From RBG-16-57-9 sp964462185 (GTDB lineage: Archaea > Thermoproteota > Bathyarchaeia > TCS64): DNA of 64,000 nt. The notes under the pieces are model-generated. The model had not been told where the DNA came from. It saw only the letters and a program-made list of their open reading frames with translations, and made no database searches. The position numbers were made by a program, and so were the translations under genes. This document shows, in pieces, positions 17,399 through 26,332 of the stretch (within the stretch, counting starts at the first letter, position 1; each line of letters starts with the position of its first letter). The stretch is taken from NCBI GenBank assembly GCA_964462185.1, contig CAYWWV010000002.1, forward strand, positions 24,534-88,533, given 5' to 3'.

Positions 17399-18711
17399 AC
17401 CTGGGCTTCTTCCGGCTCATCCACCAAGAAGAAGACCATGAGGGCTGAGACTAGGAGGGCTAGGCTTGTTACCTGCCAGACAAGGTTGGGGCTGTACTGG
17501 TATATCATCCCCCCAGCCCAGGCTCCCGCCGCCGCCGCCGGGAAGATCAGGAAACCCCCACCCCAGAAATTTCCCCAGCTGATCATCACACCCCTCTCGC
17601 CCAACAGGCTGTAGAGCCTGCCCCGGCGGGAGCGGGGGATCATGTTGGCTATGAGGGTGCTGAACCCTGGAATCATTATCTTGTTGCACAGGGATAGCAC
17701 CGTTATCAACCCCACCACGGCCCAGAAGCCATTGGCGTACTGGAAGGCGAAGACCACCAGGGGGGCGACAAACATCCCGGCCAAGACCGCCTTCTTGGGC
17801 CCCCACCGGTCCACCAAGCCCCCCAGAGGCAGGGCAAACAACAGCGCTATTATTCCACTGTAGAAGTTGACGTTGCCCCACTCGGGGACTGTAACCCCCA
17901 CCACGTCCCTGGCGTAGACCGACCAGAAGGGGGCGCTCAGAGCCACGAAGAACGAGGTCACCACCTCGATGACCACTATCGTCTTGAGGGAACGATCCAT
18001 CCACTTAATGCTCTCCCATATGCTCAGGTATCCCTCCCTCACCACCGTCCAGGCGTCCCGCCACCCATAAGACTCGGCCTCCTCCCCGGTGATGGTCTCC
18101 TCCAAATACCTCAGCCTGAGAAAAGCCACCACCAGCCCCGTGACGAAAGCCACCCCCCAAGCCAGCTTCACAGCCCTCACCAATGCCAAGTCCTCACTGA
18201 GCCCCGAGTTGGCCATATAGTAGCCGATGATCCACCCCCCTATGCTGGGGGCCAAAATCCTGATGGCCTGGGGGATGGCCATCATTACGGCGAACCCCTT
18301 CCCCCTCACCCCTGGGGGGAGGCTGTCGCTGCTCAGGGCGTTCATAGCAGGGGTGTAAAACAGCAATAGTTGGGCTAGGAACTGGCCCACGGCCAGCATC
18401 TCCCAGCTCTGAGCCACGATGAAGGGGATGTGGGCCAGCGCGTAGAGGACGGTGCTGTACCCTATTAGCTTCACCCGGCCCGCTTTGTCGGCCAGGAACC
18501 CCCCGATGGGGTATAGAAACATCCCTGCCAGGATGCCCACGCTGCTGATGAACCCGATCTCCTTGCTAGTCCCCCCCAGGGCAAGTATGTAGAAGCTGAA
18601 GTAGGGGTAGACTATGCTTGTGGAGAGGCTCCAGAGAATCCTGCAGACCATGAGGACCTTGATGTTCCCCCGGACGAACCAAAACATCCCTTTCTCTTCC
18701 AAGCGGCCCAC
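17395..18711 (-). CDS. Major facilitator superfamily transporter
   Basis: The 438-residue transporter has about 12 helices, the loop motif GGFLADKAGRVKLIGYS after helix 2 and GGLVDRWGPKKAVLAG in the second half. Its start region NIKVLMVCRILWSLSTSIVY resembles the MFS protein at 13162. The substrate is unknown. GTG 18711 is the assigned start; ATG 18687 is an alternative. A TATA-like GGTTTAAG (about 18755-18762, minus strand) lies upstream. Confidence 0.87.
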   Translation of the reverse strand: MGRLEEKGMFWFVRGNIKVLMVCRILWSLSTSIVYPYFSFYILALGGTSKEIGFISSVGILAGMFLYPIGGFLADKAGRVKLIGYSTVLYALAHIPFIVAQSWEMLAVGQFLAQLLLFYTPAMNALSSDSLPPGVRGKGFAVMMAIPQAIRILAPSIGGWIIGYYMANSGLSEDLALVRAVKLAWGVAFVTGLVVAFLRLRYLEETITGEEAESYGWRDAWTVVREGYLSIWESIKWMDRSLKTIVVIEVVTSFFVALSAPFWSVYARDVVGVTVPEWGNVNFYSGIIALLFALPLGGLVDRWGPKKAVLAGMFVAPLVVFAFQYANGFWAVVGLITVLSLCNKIMIPGFSTLIANMIPRSRRGRLYSLLGERGVMISWGNFWGGGFLIFPAAAAGAWAGGMIYQYSPNLVWQVTSLALLVSALMVFFLVDEPEEAQV

Positions 18712-18789
18712 CTACTACTGACTCGAACTCAAAACAGGGCGCGCCAAAACTACTTAAACCTTATCAAACGCTACAAAAAAATGTAGCAA

Positions 18790-19047
18790 CTACTTCTTCA
18801 GCCTAACCTTAAAGGTCACCTGGTTCCACCGGTCGGGGCAGTGGTAGGTCCACTCCTCGTTGTCGTACCATGGAATCTTCCCCCCATAGCACATGTTCAT
18901 GAGTATGGGGAACATCTCGTGGTAGCAATACCCGCAAATCCCACCCGTCTTGTGGGTGTTCACCTCGAAGACATCCCCCACCTTGTGGCCTGCGGAGCAC
19001 TTTCGCTTGATCTCCACTACCTCTGCCAGATAAACTGGTTCACTCAT
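18790..19047 (-). CDS. TIGR04076 family small cysteine-rich protein
   Basis: This 85-residue protein fits family TIGR04076: KRKCSAGHKVGDVFEV, then GICGYCYHEMFPILMNM, a Gly-Gly turn, and the ending YHCPDRWNQVTFKVRL. Members are common in anaerobes and have no known function; the conserved cysteines suggest metal or thiol chemistry. It has its own likely promoter (AAATTAAAG, about 19082-19090, minus strand). Confidence 0.8.
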   Translation of the reverse strand: MSEPVYLAEVVEIKRKCSAGHKVGDVFEVNTHKTGGICGYCYHEMFPILMNMCYGGKIPWYDNEEWTYHCPDRWNQVTFKVRLKK

Positions 19048-19126
19048 AATGCCACCTAAGGGTGGTTGGATGCAACCGCTACTTTAATTTGTCGAGGATC
19101 TACACACAGGTACTCTGGAAATCGAG

Positions 19127-20251
19127 TTACTCCAAGTATTCCAGGGCCATCTCGGCCACCATCCTGCCTATGGCTGGGCTGCAGGTGAGGCCGGGGGACT
19201 CTATTCCTACGAGGTTGATGAGTCCTGGGAGGCCCCTATCCTCCTCGTCGCATATGACGAAGTCTCTCACCGGGTCTCCGGGTCCCTGGAGTTTGGCCCT
19301 TATCCCTGACATGTCTGGGTGTAGGTCCTCGAGTCGAACGGTGGGGAAGTATCTCGCCACGTCTCTCCAGAAGGGTTCCTTCTCCGACTCCACCTGGTAG
19401 TTTATCTCGTCCACGTAGTAGGCGTTGGGCCCGAACCTCAGCCTGCCGGTGAGGTCTGGGACGCTGTGGATTCCCAGGCTCTTTCCGTCTTTGGGTGGCG
19501 GGGGGTAGACCAACATCTTGGCTGGGGGTTTCCCCCTCAAGCTGAAGTAGTCGCCCTTGCACCAGTGGAGCCTGTATCCCGCCTCGTCTATGTCTATGCC
19601 TGCCATGGCTGCCACCCGGTCGCTGAAGAGCCCTGCGCTGTTCACCACCACCCGTGCCTCCACCTGGTAGGGCTCCCCCCCTGAAACCATCTCCACCCGG
19701 TAGCCGTCCCCGGTTGGGGTTATCCCTTTGACCTCGGTGTCTAGGACCAGGGGGTCCCCCCCTGCTCGGCGTTTAGCCTCTCTGTAGAAGTGGTCCATGA
19801 AGCCGTGGGCGTCCAGTATGCCCGTGGTGGGGCTGAGGATGGCGGCGTCTGCTCGGACCAGGGGCTCCAGTTTGTGGACCTGGTCGGAGTCTAGGAACTC
19901 CAAGTCTCGAGCCCCTATGCGCCTGGCGTGTCTAAGGATGTCTTCCAGCTGTTTCACCTCCTCCTCCCCGTTGGCCACTATTAGTTTCCCGCAGCGCTTG
20001 TGGGGGACCCCGTGTTTCTCGCATATCTCGTAGACCATGGGGTTGGCCTCCACGCATAGCTTGGCCTTCAGGGAGCCCTCAGGGTAGTATATTCCCGCGT
20101 GGATGACCTCGCTGTTCCGGCTGCTGGTGCCCATCCCATAGTTCTCCTCTTTCTCGAGGATGAACACCTCTCGCCCCTCCCCGCAGAGGTGGGAGGCCAC
20201 GGCCAGGCCCACCACACCAGCGCCCACGATGATGGCGTCAACTTTTTCCAA
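19127..20251 (-). CDS. FAD-dependent oxidoreductase, L-2-hydroxyglutarate dehydrogenase/oxidase-like
   Basis: This 374-residue DAO-fold protein starts with the FAD motif AIIVGAGVVGLAVASHL, followed by the hallmark SSRNSEVIHAGIYYPEGSLK of the L2HGDH/LhgO family. Near the C-terminus GIESPGLTCSPAIGRMVAEM is the usual closing motif. The family oxidises L-2-hydroxyglutarate to 2-oxoglutarate; related enzymes act on other 2-hydroxyacids or glycerol-3-phosphate. TTG 20251 is the first start, 8-10 nt after the start expected from TTTTTTAAAC (about 20282-20291, minus strand). Confidence 0.87.
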   Translation of the reverse strand: MEKVDAIIVGAGVVGLAVASHLCGEGREVFILEKEENYGMGTSSRNSEVIHAGIYYPEGSLKAKLCVEANPMVYEICEKHGVPHKRCGKLIVANGEEEVKQLEDILRHARRIGARDLEFLDSDQVHKLEPLVRADAAILSPTTGILDAHGFMDHFYREAKRRAGGDPLVLDTEVKGITPTGDGYRVEMVSGGEPYQVEARVVVNSAGLFSDRVAAMAGIDIDEAGYRLHWCKGDYFSLRGKPPAKMLVYPPPPKDGKSLGIHSVPDLTGRLRFGPNAYYVDEINYQVESEKEPFWRDVARYFPTVRLEDLHPDMSGIRAKLQGPGDPVRDFVICDEEDRGLPGLINLVGIESPGLTCSPAIGRMVAEMALEYLE

Positions 20252-20471
20252 GGCAAACTCTCTGGAAAGGTGTGGGCACCGTTTAAAAAAGTGTGGGGTG
20301 GGTTAGGCCTCTCTGTACTCCTCCTCGGCGGCCCGGTCTTGGTCGGGGTTGCTGGGCAAGGGTTTCTCCACCCCCGGTTTCTCGGTGGTGAACTCCCTCC
20401 CCCTCCACGTGGCGGTGATCGGTGGGGTGTGGGGCTGGTCTCCCCCACAGGTCTTTCTGGTTTGAGGGGGG

Positions 20472-20891
20472 CTAGGTGACCCGGAGGAGTTCCTCCAGTA
20501 TGCTTAGCTGGGTTGGGCTGGCCTTCACTATGTCGCTGCTGCTGAGCAGGCCCACCAGTTTGCCGTTCCTCAGGACTGGGAGCCTGTTGATCTTCTTCTC
20601 AGCCATGATTCTCGCGGCCTCCTCCAGGGGGGTGTTCTCGTCCACCGTGGTCAGGGGGCTGGTCATGATGTCCTTCACCCAGACGGTGGCAGGGTCCAGC
20701 CTCGGCTCAACGATCCTCTGGAGGATGTTGGTGTCGGTCACGATTCCCACGGGTCTTCCGCTGTTGATCACTATCACGCTCCCGATGTCGAACTTCACCA
20801 TCTTTTGGACGGCCTGGTGTACGGTGTCATCGGGTCTAACGGTTTTAACGTTCCTACTCATCACATCTCGAACGATCATAACGCCGCTCAA
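20472..20891 (-). CDS. Tandem CBS-domain protein
   Basis: This 139-residue protein is two CBS motifs (VRDVMSRNVKTVRPDDTVHQ and VKDIMTSPLTTVDENTP, with GIVTDTNIL and GLLSSSDIV at their ends). It is a stand-alone nucleotide-sensing module whose target is not visible. The start is TTG 20891 or ATG 20879. A TATA-like CATATTAAAG (about 20926-20935, minus strand) lies upstream. Confidence 0.9.
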   Translation of the reverse strand: MSGVMIVRDVMSRNVKTVRPDDTVHQAVQKMVKFDIGSVIVINSGRPVGIVTDTNILQRIVEPRLDPATVWVKDIMTSPLTTVDENTPLEEAARIMAEKKINRLPVLRNGKLVGLLSSSDIVKASPTQLSILEELLRVT

Positions 20892-20981
20892 AGAACCACC
20901 AGGTAGAAGTGTGGCCGGCCCCTTTAATATGTTTAATAGTTTTTTAGATTCGCTTAAAGCCTTGGAGGGGGTTTAGGGTTT

Positions 20982-22124
20982 ATGGATGGTGGTTTCTGGG
21001 GGGTTGTTCGGGGCGACTTCCCCCCATTGGAGCGGTGGGCCTACCTGGATACGGCCTTCGTGGGCCTGATGCCCAGGCAGGTGAGGGAGGGTTACCGCGA
21101 GTGGGCCGATGAGTGGTATGGGTTTCAGGTGGGTGGGGGGACTATCCTAGAGGCTTGGTTGGCCCGGCTGGGGGTTTTGAGGGGACGGTTGGCGGCTCTA
21201 CTGGGGGTCTCCAGCCGTGAGGTGGCTTTCACCATGTGCACCGGCTCGGGGCTCAACATAGTGGTTAACGGCATTGATTGGAGGAGGGGGGACAATGTGG
21301 TCTTCTCCGAGTGGGAGCACAACCCGCTGGACACCTATACCACCAGGCGGCATGGGGTTGAGCCCCGGGTGGTCCCATCCTCCGATGGGGGGTTTGACCT
21401 GGGTGACTTCGAGAGGGTTGTGGACGATGGGACCCGCCTGGTCCAGGTCAGCCATGTTTGTTATACTAACGGCTTCCGATTCGACCTGCGGGGCTTGGCC
21501 GAGGTGGCCCACAACCACGGCGCCAAGGTCTTGGTGGATGCCACACAGGCCGTGGGCGCCCTCCAGGTGGACTATAAGCGGGAGGGGGTGGACTTTGTCT
21601 CTGCGGCCCCCTACAAGTATCTCATGGGTCCAGCGGGTCTAGCCTTCCTATATGTGGAGGAGGCCCACCTCATGGAGTTAACCCCCGATAGGACGGGTTG
21701 GAAAAACCAGGTGTGGGAGGGGGACAACCCCGAGGAGTCGGTGGCTTCGGGCTCGGCGGAGAGGTTTGAGTATGGCACCCTCAACTTCCAAGGGGTCTAC
21801 GCCCTTGACCGCTCCCTGGAATACTTGGAGGCTCTGGGGATGGAGCGGGTGGAGGGCAGGGTGTTGAGGCTCTCTCGTTATCTTGGGGAGAGGCTGCTGG
21901 AGCTGGGCCTTGACGTCTGGACTCCCGAGGGGAACAGGGCTCCCATCGTCAGCTTCAAACACCCCCGACCCGAGAGGCTGGCCCAGTCCTTGAGGGGGCT
22001 GGGTGTGATGGTCACCGGTCGGAGGGCCCATGGGGGCCATGTGAGGGCTTCGGTGCATTTTTACAACGACTGGGGGGATGTGGACAGGTTGGTGGAGGGG
22101 GTGGCCGGGTTCGAGGGGTGCTAG
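20982..22124 (+). CDS. Class V aminotransferase (cysteine desulfurase/isopenicillin-N-epimerase-like)
   Basis: The 380-residue PLP-dependent enzyme has the cofactor stretch VLVDATQAVGALQVD (Asp and Gln contacts), the Schiff-base Lys in SAAPYKYLMGPAGLAFLYV, and the opening RWAYLDTAFVGLMP of class V enzymes. Length and layout fit the selenocysteine lyase/isopenicillin-N-epimerase branch. No flexible Cys loop typical of IscS is evident, so desulfurase activity is uncertain. Its stop is shared, as CTAG, with the convergent small gene. Confidence 0.87.
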   Translation: MDGGFWGVVRGDFPPLERWAYLDTAFVGLMPRQVREGYREWADEWYGFQVGGGTILEAWLARLGVLRGRLAALLGVSSREVAFTMCTGSGLNIVVNGIDWRRGDNVVFSEWEHNPLDTYTTRRHGVEPRVVPSSDGGFDLGDFERVVDDGTRLVQVSHVCYTNGFRFDLRGLAEVAHNHGAKVLVDATQAVGALQVDYKREGVDFVSAAPYKYLMGPAGLAFLYVEEAHLMELTPDRTGWKNQVWEGDNPEESVASGSAERFEYGTLNFQGVYALDRSLEYLEALGMERVEGRVLRLSRYLGERLLELGLDVWTPEGNRAPIVSFKHPRPERLAQSLRGLGVMVTGRRAHGGHVRASVHFYNDWGDVDRLVEGVAGFEGC

Positions 22125-22276
22125 TCCTCCCTGGTTGGTGATATGTATACTGTGGTTCCTTCCTCCTCCTCCACAAGCTGGACCTGGTAGCCTGGGGGGA
22201 CCTCCTCCAGGGAGTCTATGGTCCCACGGTGGATGAGGCATCCGAAGGGGCCGCGCTCGAAGACCTTCATCTTCAT
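22121..22276 (-). CDS. Small hypothetical protein
   Basis: This 51-residue protein opens with MKMKVFERGPFG and ends TTVYISPTRED. It looks like a small beta-rich domain of unknown family. A longer frame runs upstream to 22489 but lies over the divergent acyl-CoA synthetase gene and its promoter. ATG 22276 is preferred because GGTTAAATAC (about 22299-22308, minus strand) is 27 nt upstream. Confidence 0.6.
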   Translation of the reverse strand: MKMKVFERGPFGCLIHRGTIDSLEEVPPGYQVQLVEEEEGTTVYISPTRED

Positions 22277-22409
22277 GGCTCCCCATGTTGGGCTTCGGTA
22301 TTTAACCCCATGGGGTGGTTGGGGGGTGGAGACGGGTGAAAGAGGCGGCTCATACAGTTTTATATAGGATTGGCGGGTCTTTTCCTTGAAACCGTAGAGT
22401 TGAGTTAAG

Positions 22410-23837
22410 TTGGACGCTAATGTTGCTTTGGACAAGATTTTGAAGCCTAAGAGCGTGGCCGTCATCGGGGCCAGCACCGACCCCTTCAAGTGGGGCTATA
22501 TGCTGCTCAACGCCATCCGGCAGAGCGGGTTCGAGGGCGCCATATACCCTGTGAACCCCCGGGCCGATGAGATCCAGGGGTTGAAGTGCTACCACAATGT
22601 CAAGGACATCGGGGAGCCGGTGGACATGGCCCTGGTGGTGGTCCCTGCACGCTTCGTCCCCGGCGTCTTCCAAGACCTGGTGGATGTGGGCACCAAGGGA
22701 GCCGTCGTCATCACCAGCGGGTTCAGCGAGACCGGGGAGGAGGGGAAGCGGCTGATCGAGGAGACCCTCAGGATCGCTGAGGGCAAGGTGCGTTTCATCG
22801 GGCCCAACTGTATGGGTGTGACCTGCAGCGAGTCCAAGCTGAGTGCGTTGATGATCCCCTTCCTCCACGAGAAGGGGGAGGTGGCCTTTATCTCCCAGAG
22901 CGGGGGTTACGGGCTCCAGCTCTACATAAGGGCCTCGGCTATGGGTGTGGGTATTGGGAAGTTCATCAGTAGCGGTAACGAGTCGGATCTTAAGGGCTGG
23001 AACTATTTGGAGTACTTTGGGCAGGACGAGGACACCAAGGTCATCGCCATGTACATCGAGGGCTTGAAGAACGGTCGCAAGTGGTTCGAGGCGGCCAAGG
23101 AGGTCTCCAAGAAGAAGCCCATAGTGGCCATCAAGGTGGGGGTCACCGAGGCGGGCAGCAAGGCGGCGGCGAGCCACACGGGGAGCATCGCTGGTAGCGA
23201 CAAGGTTTACGATGCTGCTTTCCGCCAGGCGGGGGTCATCAGGGCCTACGACAGCGCGGAGATGTTTGACTATGTTAAGGGGTTGTTGTATTGTCCCCTG
23301 CTCCAGGGCCCCAACATAGGCATAGTGTCCAACAGTGGGGGTGTGGCCGTGGAGACGGCTGACCGCCTAGTGCAGAACGGGTTGAAGGTTCCCACCTTGA
23401 GCGAGGAGGCTCAGGAGGAGATCAAGCAGCTTATCCCCGCGTTCGGGAACCCCAAGAACCCGGTGGACTTGACGGCCACCCTCAACATGAACAGCTTCCT
23501 CAACGTGCCTGATGTGGTGTTGAAGCAGCCCGAGATCCATGGGTTGATCACCATCAGCCTGGGGACCAGCATCATCAAGACCATGTTCCCCGATGTGGCC
23601 GACGAGGACCTGAAGGGCATGTACGAGTGGATCAACAACACCCTTCTCAACACCTACAAGAAGTACGACAAGCCGGTGGTCGTCATCGACCCCTCGGCGG
23701 ATGTGGCTGGGGAGTCGGCCAAGATACTGGAGGCCGCCCGGGTGCCCGTTTACACCACCCCCGAGAGGGCCGCCGATGTGATGGGGGTCCTCTACAGGCG
23801 GAAGCTGTGGCTGGACAAGGTGGCTGGGTCCTCCTAG
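22410..23837 (+). CDS. ADP-forming acyl-CoA (acetyl-CoA) synthetase, alpha subunit
   Basis: The 475-residue protein has the CoA-binding domain (SVAVIGASTDPFKWG), then two succinyl-CoA-ligase-like domains with the phosphorylated-His motif ASHTGSIAGSD and VSNSGGVAVETADRL. The enzyme makes ATP from acyl-CoA, ADP and phosphate in archaeal fermentation. The ATP-grasp beta subunit is not encoded here, so it must lie elsewhere. TTG 22410 is the first start. TTTTATATAGG (about 22358-22368) is the likely TATA box, giving a leader of about 20 nt. Confidence 0.9.
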   Translation: MDANVALDKILKPKSVAVIGASTDPFKWGYMLLNAIRQSGFEGAIYPVNPRADEIQGLKCYHNVKDIGEPVDMALVVVPARFVPGVFQDLVDVGTKGAVVITSGFSETGEEGKRLIEETLRIAEGKVRFIGPNCMGVTCSESKLSALMIPFLHEKGEVAFISQSGGYGLQLYIRASAMGVGIGKFISSGNESDLKGWNYLEYFGQDEDTKVIAMYIEGLKNGRKWFEAAKEVSKKKPIVAIKVGVTEAGSKAAASHTGSIAGSDKVYDAAFRQAGVIRAYDSAEMFDYVKGLLYCPLLQGPNIGIVSNSGGVAVETADRLVQNGLKVPTLSEEAQEEIKQLIPAFGNPKNPVDLTATLNMNSFLNVPDVVLKQPEIHGLITISLGTSIIKTMFPDVADEDLKGMYEWINNTLLNTYKKYDKPVVVIDPSADVAGESAKILEAARVPVYTTPERAADVMGVLYRRKLWLDKVAGSS

Positions 23838-23839
23838 GC

Positions 23840-23861
23840 GGGGTTTAACCCCCTATTTTTT
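23840..23861 (+). terminator. Hairpin and T-run terminator
   Basis: GGGG-TTTAA-CCCC at 23840-23852 is followed by TATTTTTT, immediately after the acyl-CoA synthetase stop. T-runs terminate archaeal transcription and the small stem may help. Confidence 0.55.
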
Positions 23862-23880
23862 GACGGTTATCGAGCCTGGC

Positions 23881-24534
23881 TTAGGCGTTTTTCCGGGTTC
23901 TTTTCGCTGGAGAGCCCTTAGATCGGCTGGGAGTGGGGACCCCCCCTCCCCCTATGGTGGGTTCGGGGTGGGGTAGGAAGCTTCGGGGGTCCACCTCGGG
24001 CTTCTGGAGGGTCTCCAGCTGGTGCTCCATCTTACGGGTGTTCTCCCTGATGATCCTGATGAGCTCGGGGGTGAGCTCCCCGTGTTTCTCGGCTAGGTGG
24101 GTGGCCTGGTTGATGAGGATGATCTGGTTTCGGATCTCTTGCTCGGCCAGCCAGACCCCCTCCTTCACCTTCTTCTGTTCTTGGAGGCTCTGCTCCAGTT
24201 TGAGTTGTTCTTGCTCCCTGACGAAGTATATGATCATGGAGACGCTGAAGAGCATGGTGGCGAATATGATCTTGTCCAGGTTGTAGGCGTCTATGATGTT
24301 GGTGAGGAAGGGGGCTTCGAAGACCTCTAGCACGCTGGTGGCTATGAATATGGTGAGGGAGGCCACGTATCCCAGGTAGATGATTCGGTATTTTCGGAGG
24401 GTCTCGGCTATGGTGGGGAGGTTCTCTGTCAGGGTTTGGAGTGGTGTTTTGGGGGGTTTTCCATCCACTGGGGGGTTCACCGGGTTTTGGTTGGTGTGGG
24501 GGGGTTTAAGGGGCTGTGTGTGGTTGTCTGCCAC
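23881..24534 (-). CDS. Two-helix membrane protein with coiled coil (hypothetical)
   Basis: This is a 217-residue protein. A Pro-rich N-terminus of about 40 residues leads to two membrane helices (IIYLGYVASLTIFIATSV and ATMLFSVSMIIYFV). A charged coiled coil (EQEQLKLEQSLQEQKKVKEG) and a second helical stretch follow, and the tail is basic and Ser/Pro-rich. I do not recognise the family. GTG 24534 is chosen because GCTATAAGC (24558-24566, minus strand) lies 27 nt upstream; a longer frame to 24930 would cover the divergent gene. Confidence 0.65.
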   Translation of the reverse strand: MADNHTQPLKPPHTNQNPVNPPVDGKPPKTPLQTLTENLPTIAETLRKYRIIYLGYVASLTIFIATSVLEVFEAPFLTNIIDAYNLDKIIFATMLFSVSMIIYFVREQEQLKLEQSLQEQKKVKEGVWLAEQEIRNQIILINQATHLAEKHGELTPELIRIIRENTRKMEHQLETLQKPEVDPRSFLPHPEPTIGGGGVPTPSRSKGSPAKRTRKNA

Positions 24535-24566
24535 ACTTAGGTGTGTGTGGGGGTTAGGCTTATAGC
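24503..24566. promoter_or_regulatory. Interleaved divergent leaderless promoters
   Basis: GGTTTAAGG (24503-24511) serves the plus-strand gene starting at GTG 24541; GCTATAAGC (24558-24566) serves the minus-strand gene starting at GTG 24534. The start codons are six bases apart, and each TATA box lies inside the first codons of the other gene. Confidence 0.5.
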
Positions 24567-25056
24567 GGGGTTTTCCGACTGGTTTGGTGTGTCTCTGGGG
24601 GCTCGGCAGGCTTACCTGTTGTTGGTGCTTTACTTGATGGAGGCGGTGGAGGAGCTGGGCTCCAAGAGGGCCTTCGAGCTGTTGGAGGAGGCTGCCCGGG
24701 AGCAGGGTAGGTTGCTGGCACCCCGGTTGCTGGAGGGGTTGGCGGGGGGCCCCTTGGAGAGGGGGGCCGAGGCCTACAGGAGGTTCATGGAGGGTGCCGG
24801 GGCCCAGGTGAAGCTGGTGAGGAAGGAGGAGGGGGAGGCGGTCTTCGCCGTGCAGGGCTGCCCCTTCTTCCAGGTCTTCCTGGATGTGGGGGTTGACTGC
24901 GGCATCTTCCGGGAGGGGCTTTGCACCCACTTCGCCCTCCCCAGCGTGGAGAGGGTGCTGGCCTCCGTGGACCCCCGGCTGGGGGTTGAGGCTCAGTCCA
25001 CCAAGGAGGCTGCCGAGGACATCTGCTTGGAGAGGGTCTTCCTCAGGGAGGGCTAG
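24541..25056 (+). CDS. L-2-amino-thiazoline-4-carboxylate hydrolase-like protein
   Basis: This 171-residue helical protein has a cysteine-rich C-terminal half (VQGCPFFQVFLDVGVDCGIF, GLCTHFALPS, then EDICLERVF). The pattern resembles the ATC-hydrolase family (PF14196), which is widespread in anaerobes and mostly uncharacterised. GTG 24541 is used because the helix AYLLLVLYLMEAVEELGSKR starts well before the first ATG at 24637. Its stop is shared, as CTAG, with the convergent peptidase gene. Confidence 0.6.
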   Translation: MCVGVRLIAGFSDWFGVSLGARQAYLLLVLYLMEAVEELGSKRAFELLEEAAREQGRLLAPRLLEGLAGGPLERGAEAYRRFMEGAGAQVKLVRKEEGEAVFAVQGCPFFQVFLDVGVDCGIFREGLCTHFALPSVERVLASVDPRLGVEAQSTKEAAEDICLERVFLREG

Positions 25057-26309
25057 GCTGAGAGGAAGTCTAGGATGGTGCCCATGTGGACCTGGGCGGT
25101 GGTGGCCAGCTCGTCCACCAATATGTGTTCATCCACGCCGCCCATGTTGAAGACCCTGGGGCCATAAGAGACGGCGGGCACCCCCCTCACCCTCCAGAAT
25201 CTGCAGTCGGTTCCACCTGAGGTGAAGCTGATTAGGGGCTCAGCCCCCGTGGCCCTTTGGGCGTTCCTCTTCAGGTGGGCCACCAAGGGGCTCCCCACCG
25301 GGGTGTAGGTGGCGGGGGTTAACACCTCCTCCCCCCTACCCCACCCCACCTCCAGGGCTGGGTCGGCTCTGTGGGCGGCCTCCTCCACCCAACGCCTCAC
25401 CTCCGAGGGCTCCACCCCCAGGGGGATTCTTATGTCCACCTCGGCCTCACAGGTGGCGGGGACCACGTTGTCCTTGACTCCTCCCCTGATGACCCCTATG
25501 TTGACGGTGAGTCTCCTCAGGACTTCCGCCATCTCCTCGGACTCGTGGCCGTATTGGGCCTGGTAGCCCTCCATGGCCAGCCGGGTGGTTTCACCCGCCT
25601 CGCCCCCAGCCTCCACCAGGGTCCCCCCCAAGGCCTCCACGTGGGGGAGCACCCTAACCATCTTCATGATGGCGTTCTCGCCCACGTACCCCGCGAAGCT
25701 GCCGTGGGCTGCCCGCCCCTTGGAGCGCAAAACCAGGGGCACCCTGCCTTTCTCCCCCACCCTGACCGTCAAGCCCGAGGGCTCCCCGTTGAGCACCCCG
25801 TCCCCCACCAGGCCCTGGACGTTCTCCAGAAGCCAGTAGGCCCCCCACCTGCCGCCCGTCTCCTCGTCGGCGGTGGCGGTTAGGGTGACCTTCCCCGGGG
25901 GCTCCCCCTCCAAGAGGGTGCTGAAACAGAAGATTAGGCTGGCCAAGCCCCCCTTCATGTCCCCGCTGCCCCTTCCCCACAGCCTCCCCCCTTCAACCCT
26001 GCCGCTGTAGGGGGGGTGGCTCCATTTTCCGCCTACATCGGCGGGGAACTGGTCCAAGTGGCCGTTGAGGACTAGGTGGGGGCTCCCCGAGCCCACCGTG
26101 GAGACGAGGCTCACCAGCCCTGGGCGGGGCTCGTAGGCTTTAACCACGGCGCCCCTCTCCTCCAAGTATTCAGCTACCAGGGAGGCCGCTGCCCTGGTGT
26201 CCCCCGGGGGGTTGTCGCTGGGGGTCTGCACCAGCTTGGAGCAAAGCTCCACCAACTCCCTCCTCCCAGCCTCAACCCTGCCGAGGAAGCGCTTTTTCTC
26301 TCGGGACAC
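25053..26309 (-). CDS. M20 family metallopeptidase/deacylase (ArgE/DapE-like)
   Basis: The 418-residue M20 enzyme has all metal-site motifs: NGHLDQFP, GSGDMKGG, DEETGG, LNGEPSG and the late GVDEHI. The dimerisation domain lies between residues ~190 and 305. M20 members deacylate amino acids or act as dipeptidases; the substrate is not evident. GTG 26309 lies 25 nt after GGTTTAAACC (26329-26338, minus strand), a palindromic TATA-like box that overlaps the end of the upstream DUF2095 gene. Confidence 0.9.
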   Translation of the reverse strand: MSREKKRFLGRVEAGRRELVELCSKLVQTPSDNPPGDTRAAASLVAEYLEERGAVVKAYEPRPGLVSLVSTVGSGSPHLVLNGHLDQFPADVGGKWSHPPYSGRVEGGRLWGRGSGDMKGGLASLIFCFSTLLEGEPPGKVTLTATADEETGGRWGAYWLLENVQGLVGDGVLNGEPSGLTVRVGEKGRVPLVLRSKGRAAHGSFAGYVGENAIMKMVRVLPHVEALGGTLVEAGGEAGETTRLAMEGYQAQYGHESEEMAEVLRRLTVNIGVIRGGVKDNVVPATCEAEVDIRIPLGVEPSEVRRWVEEAAHRADPALEVGWGRGEEVLTPATYTPVGSPLVAHLKRNAQRATGAEPLISFTSGGTDCRFWRVRGVPAVSYGPRVFNMGGVDEHILVDELATTAQVHMGTILDFLSA

Positions 26310-26332
26310 GGTAAACCTTGGGGGCTGAAGGT

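Noticed and set aside
20303..20460. Open minus-strand frame that reads like a protein tail (ends in RAAEEEYREA) between the CBS gene and the 2-hydroxyglutarate oxidase-like gene
   Set aside because: No ATG, GTG or TTG lies between the upstream stop and the protein-like part, except a GTG giving 24 residues, and no promoter is seen. It could be a gene remnant, but the evidence is too weak.
23881..24930. 349-residue version of the two-helix coiled-coil protein
   Set aside because: The first 132 residues are the antisense of the divergent ATC-hydrolase-like gene; GTG 24534 with a TATA box 27 nt upstream explains the real gene.
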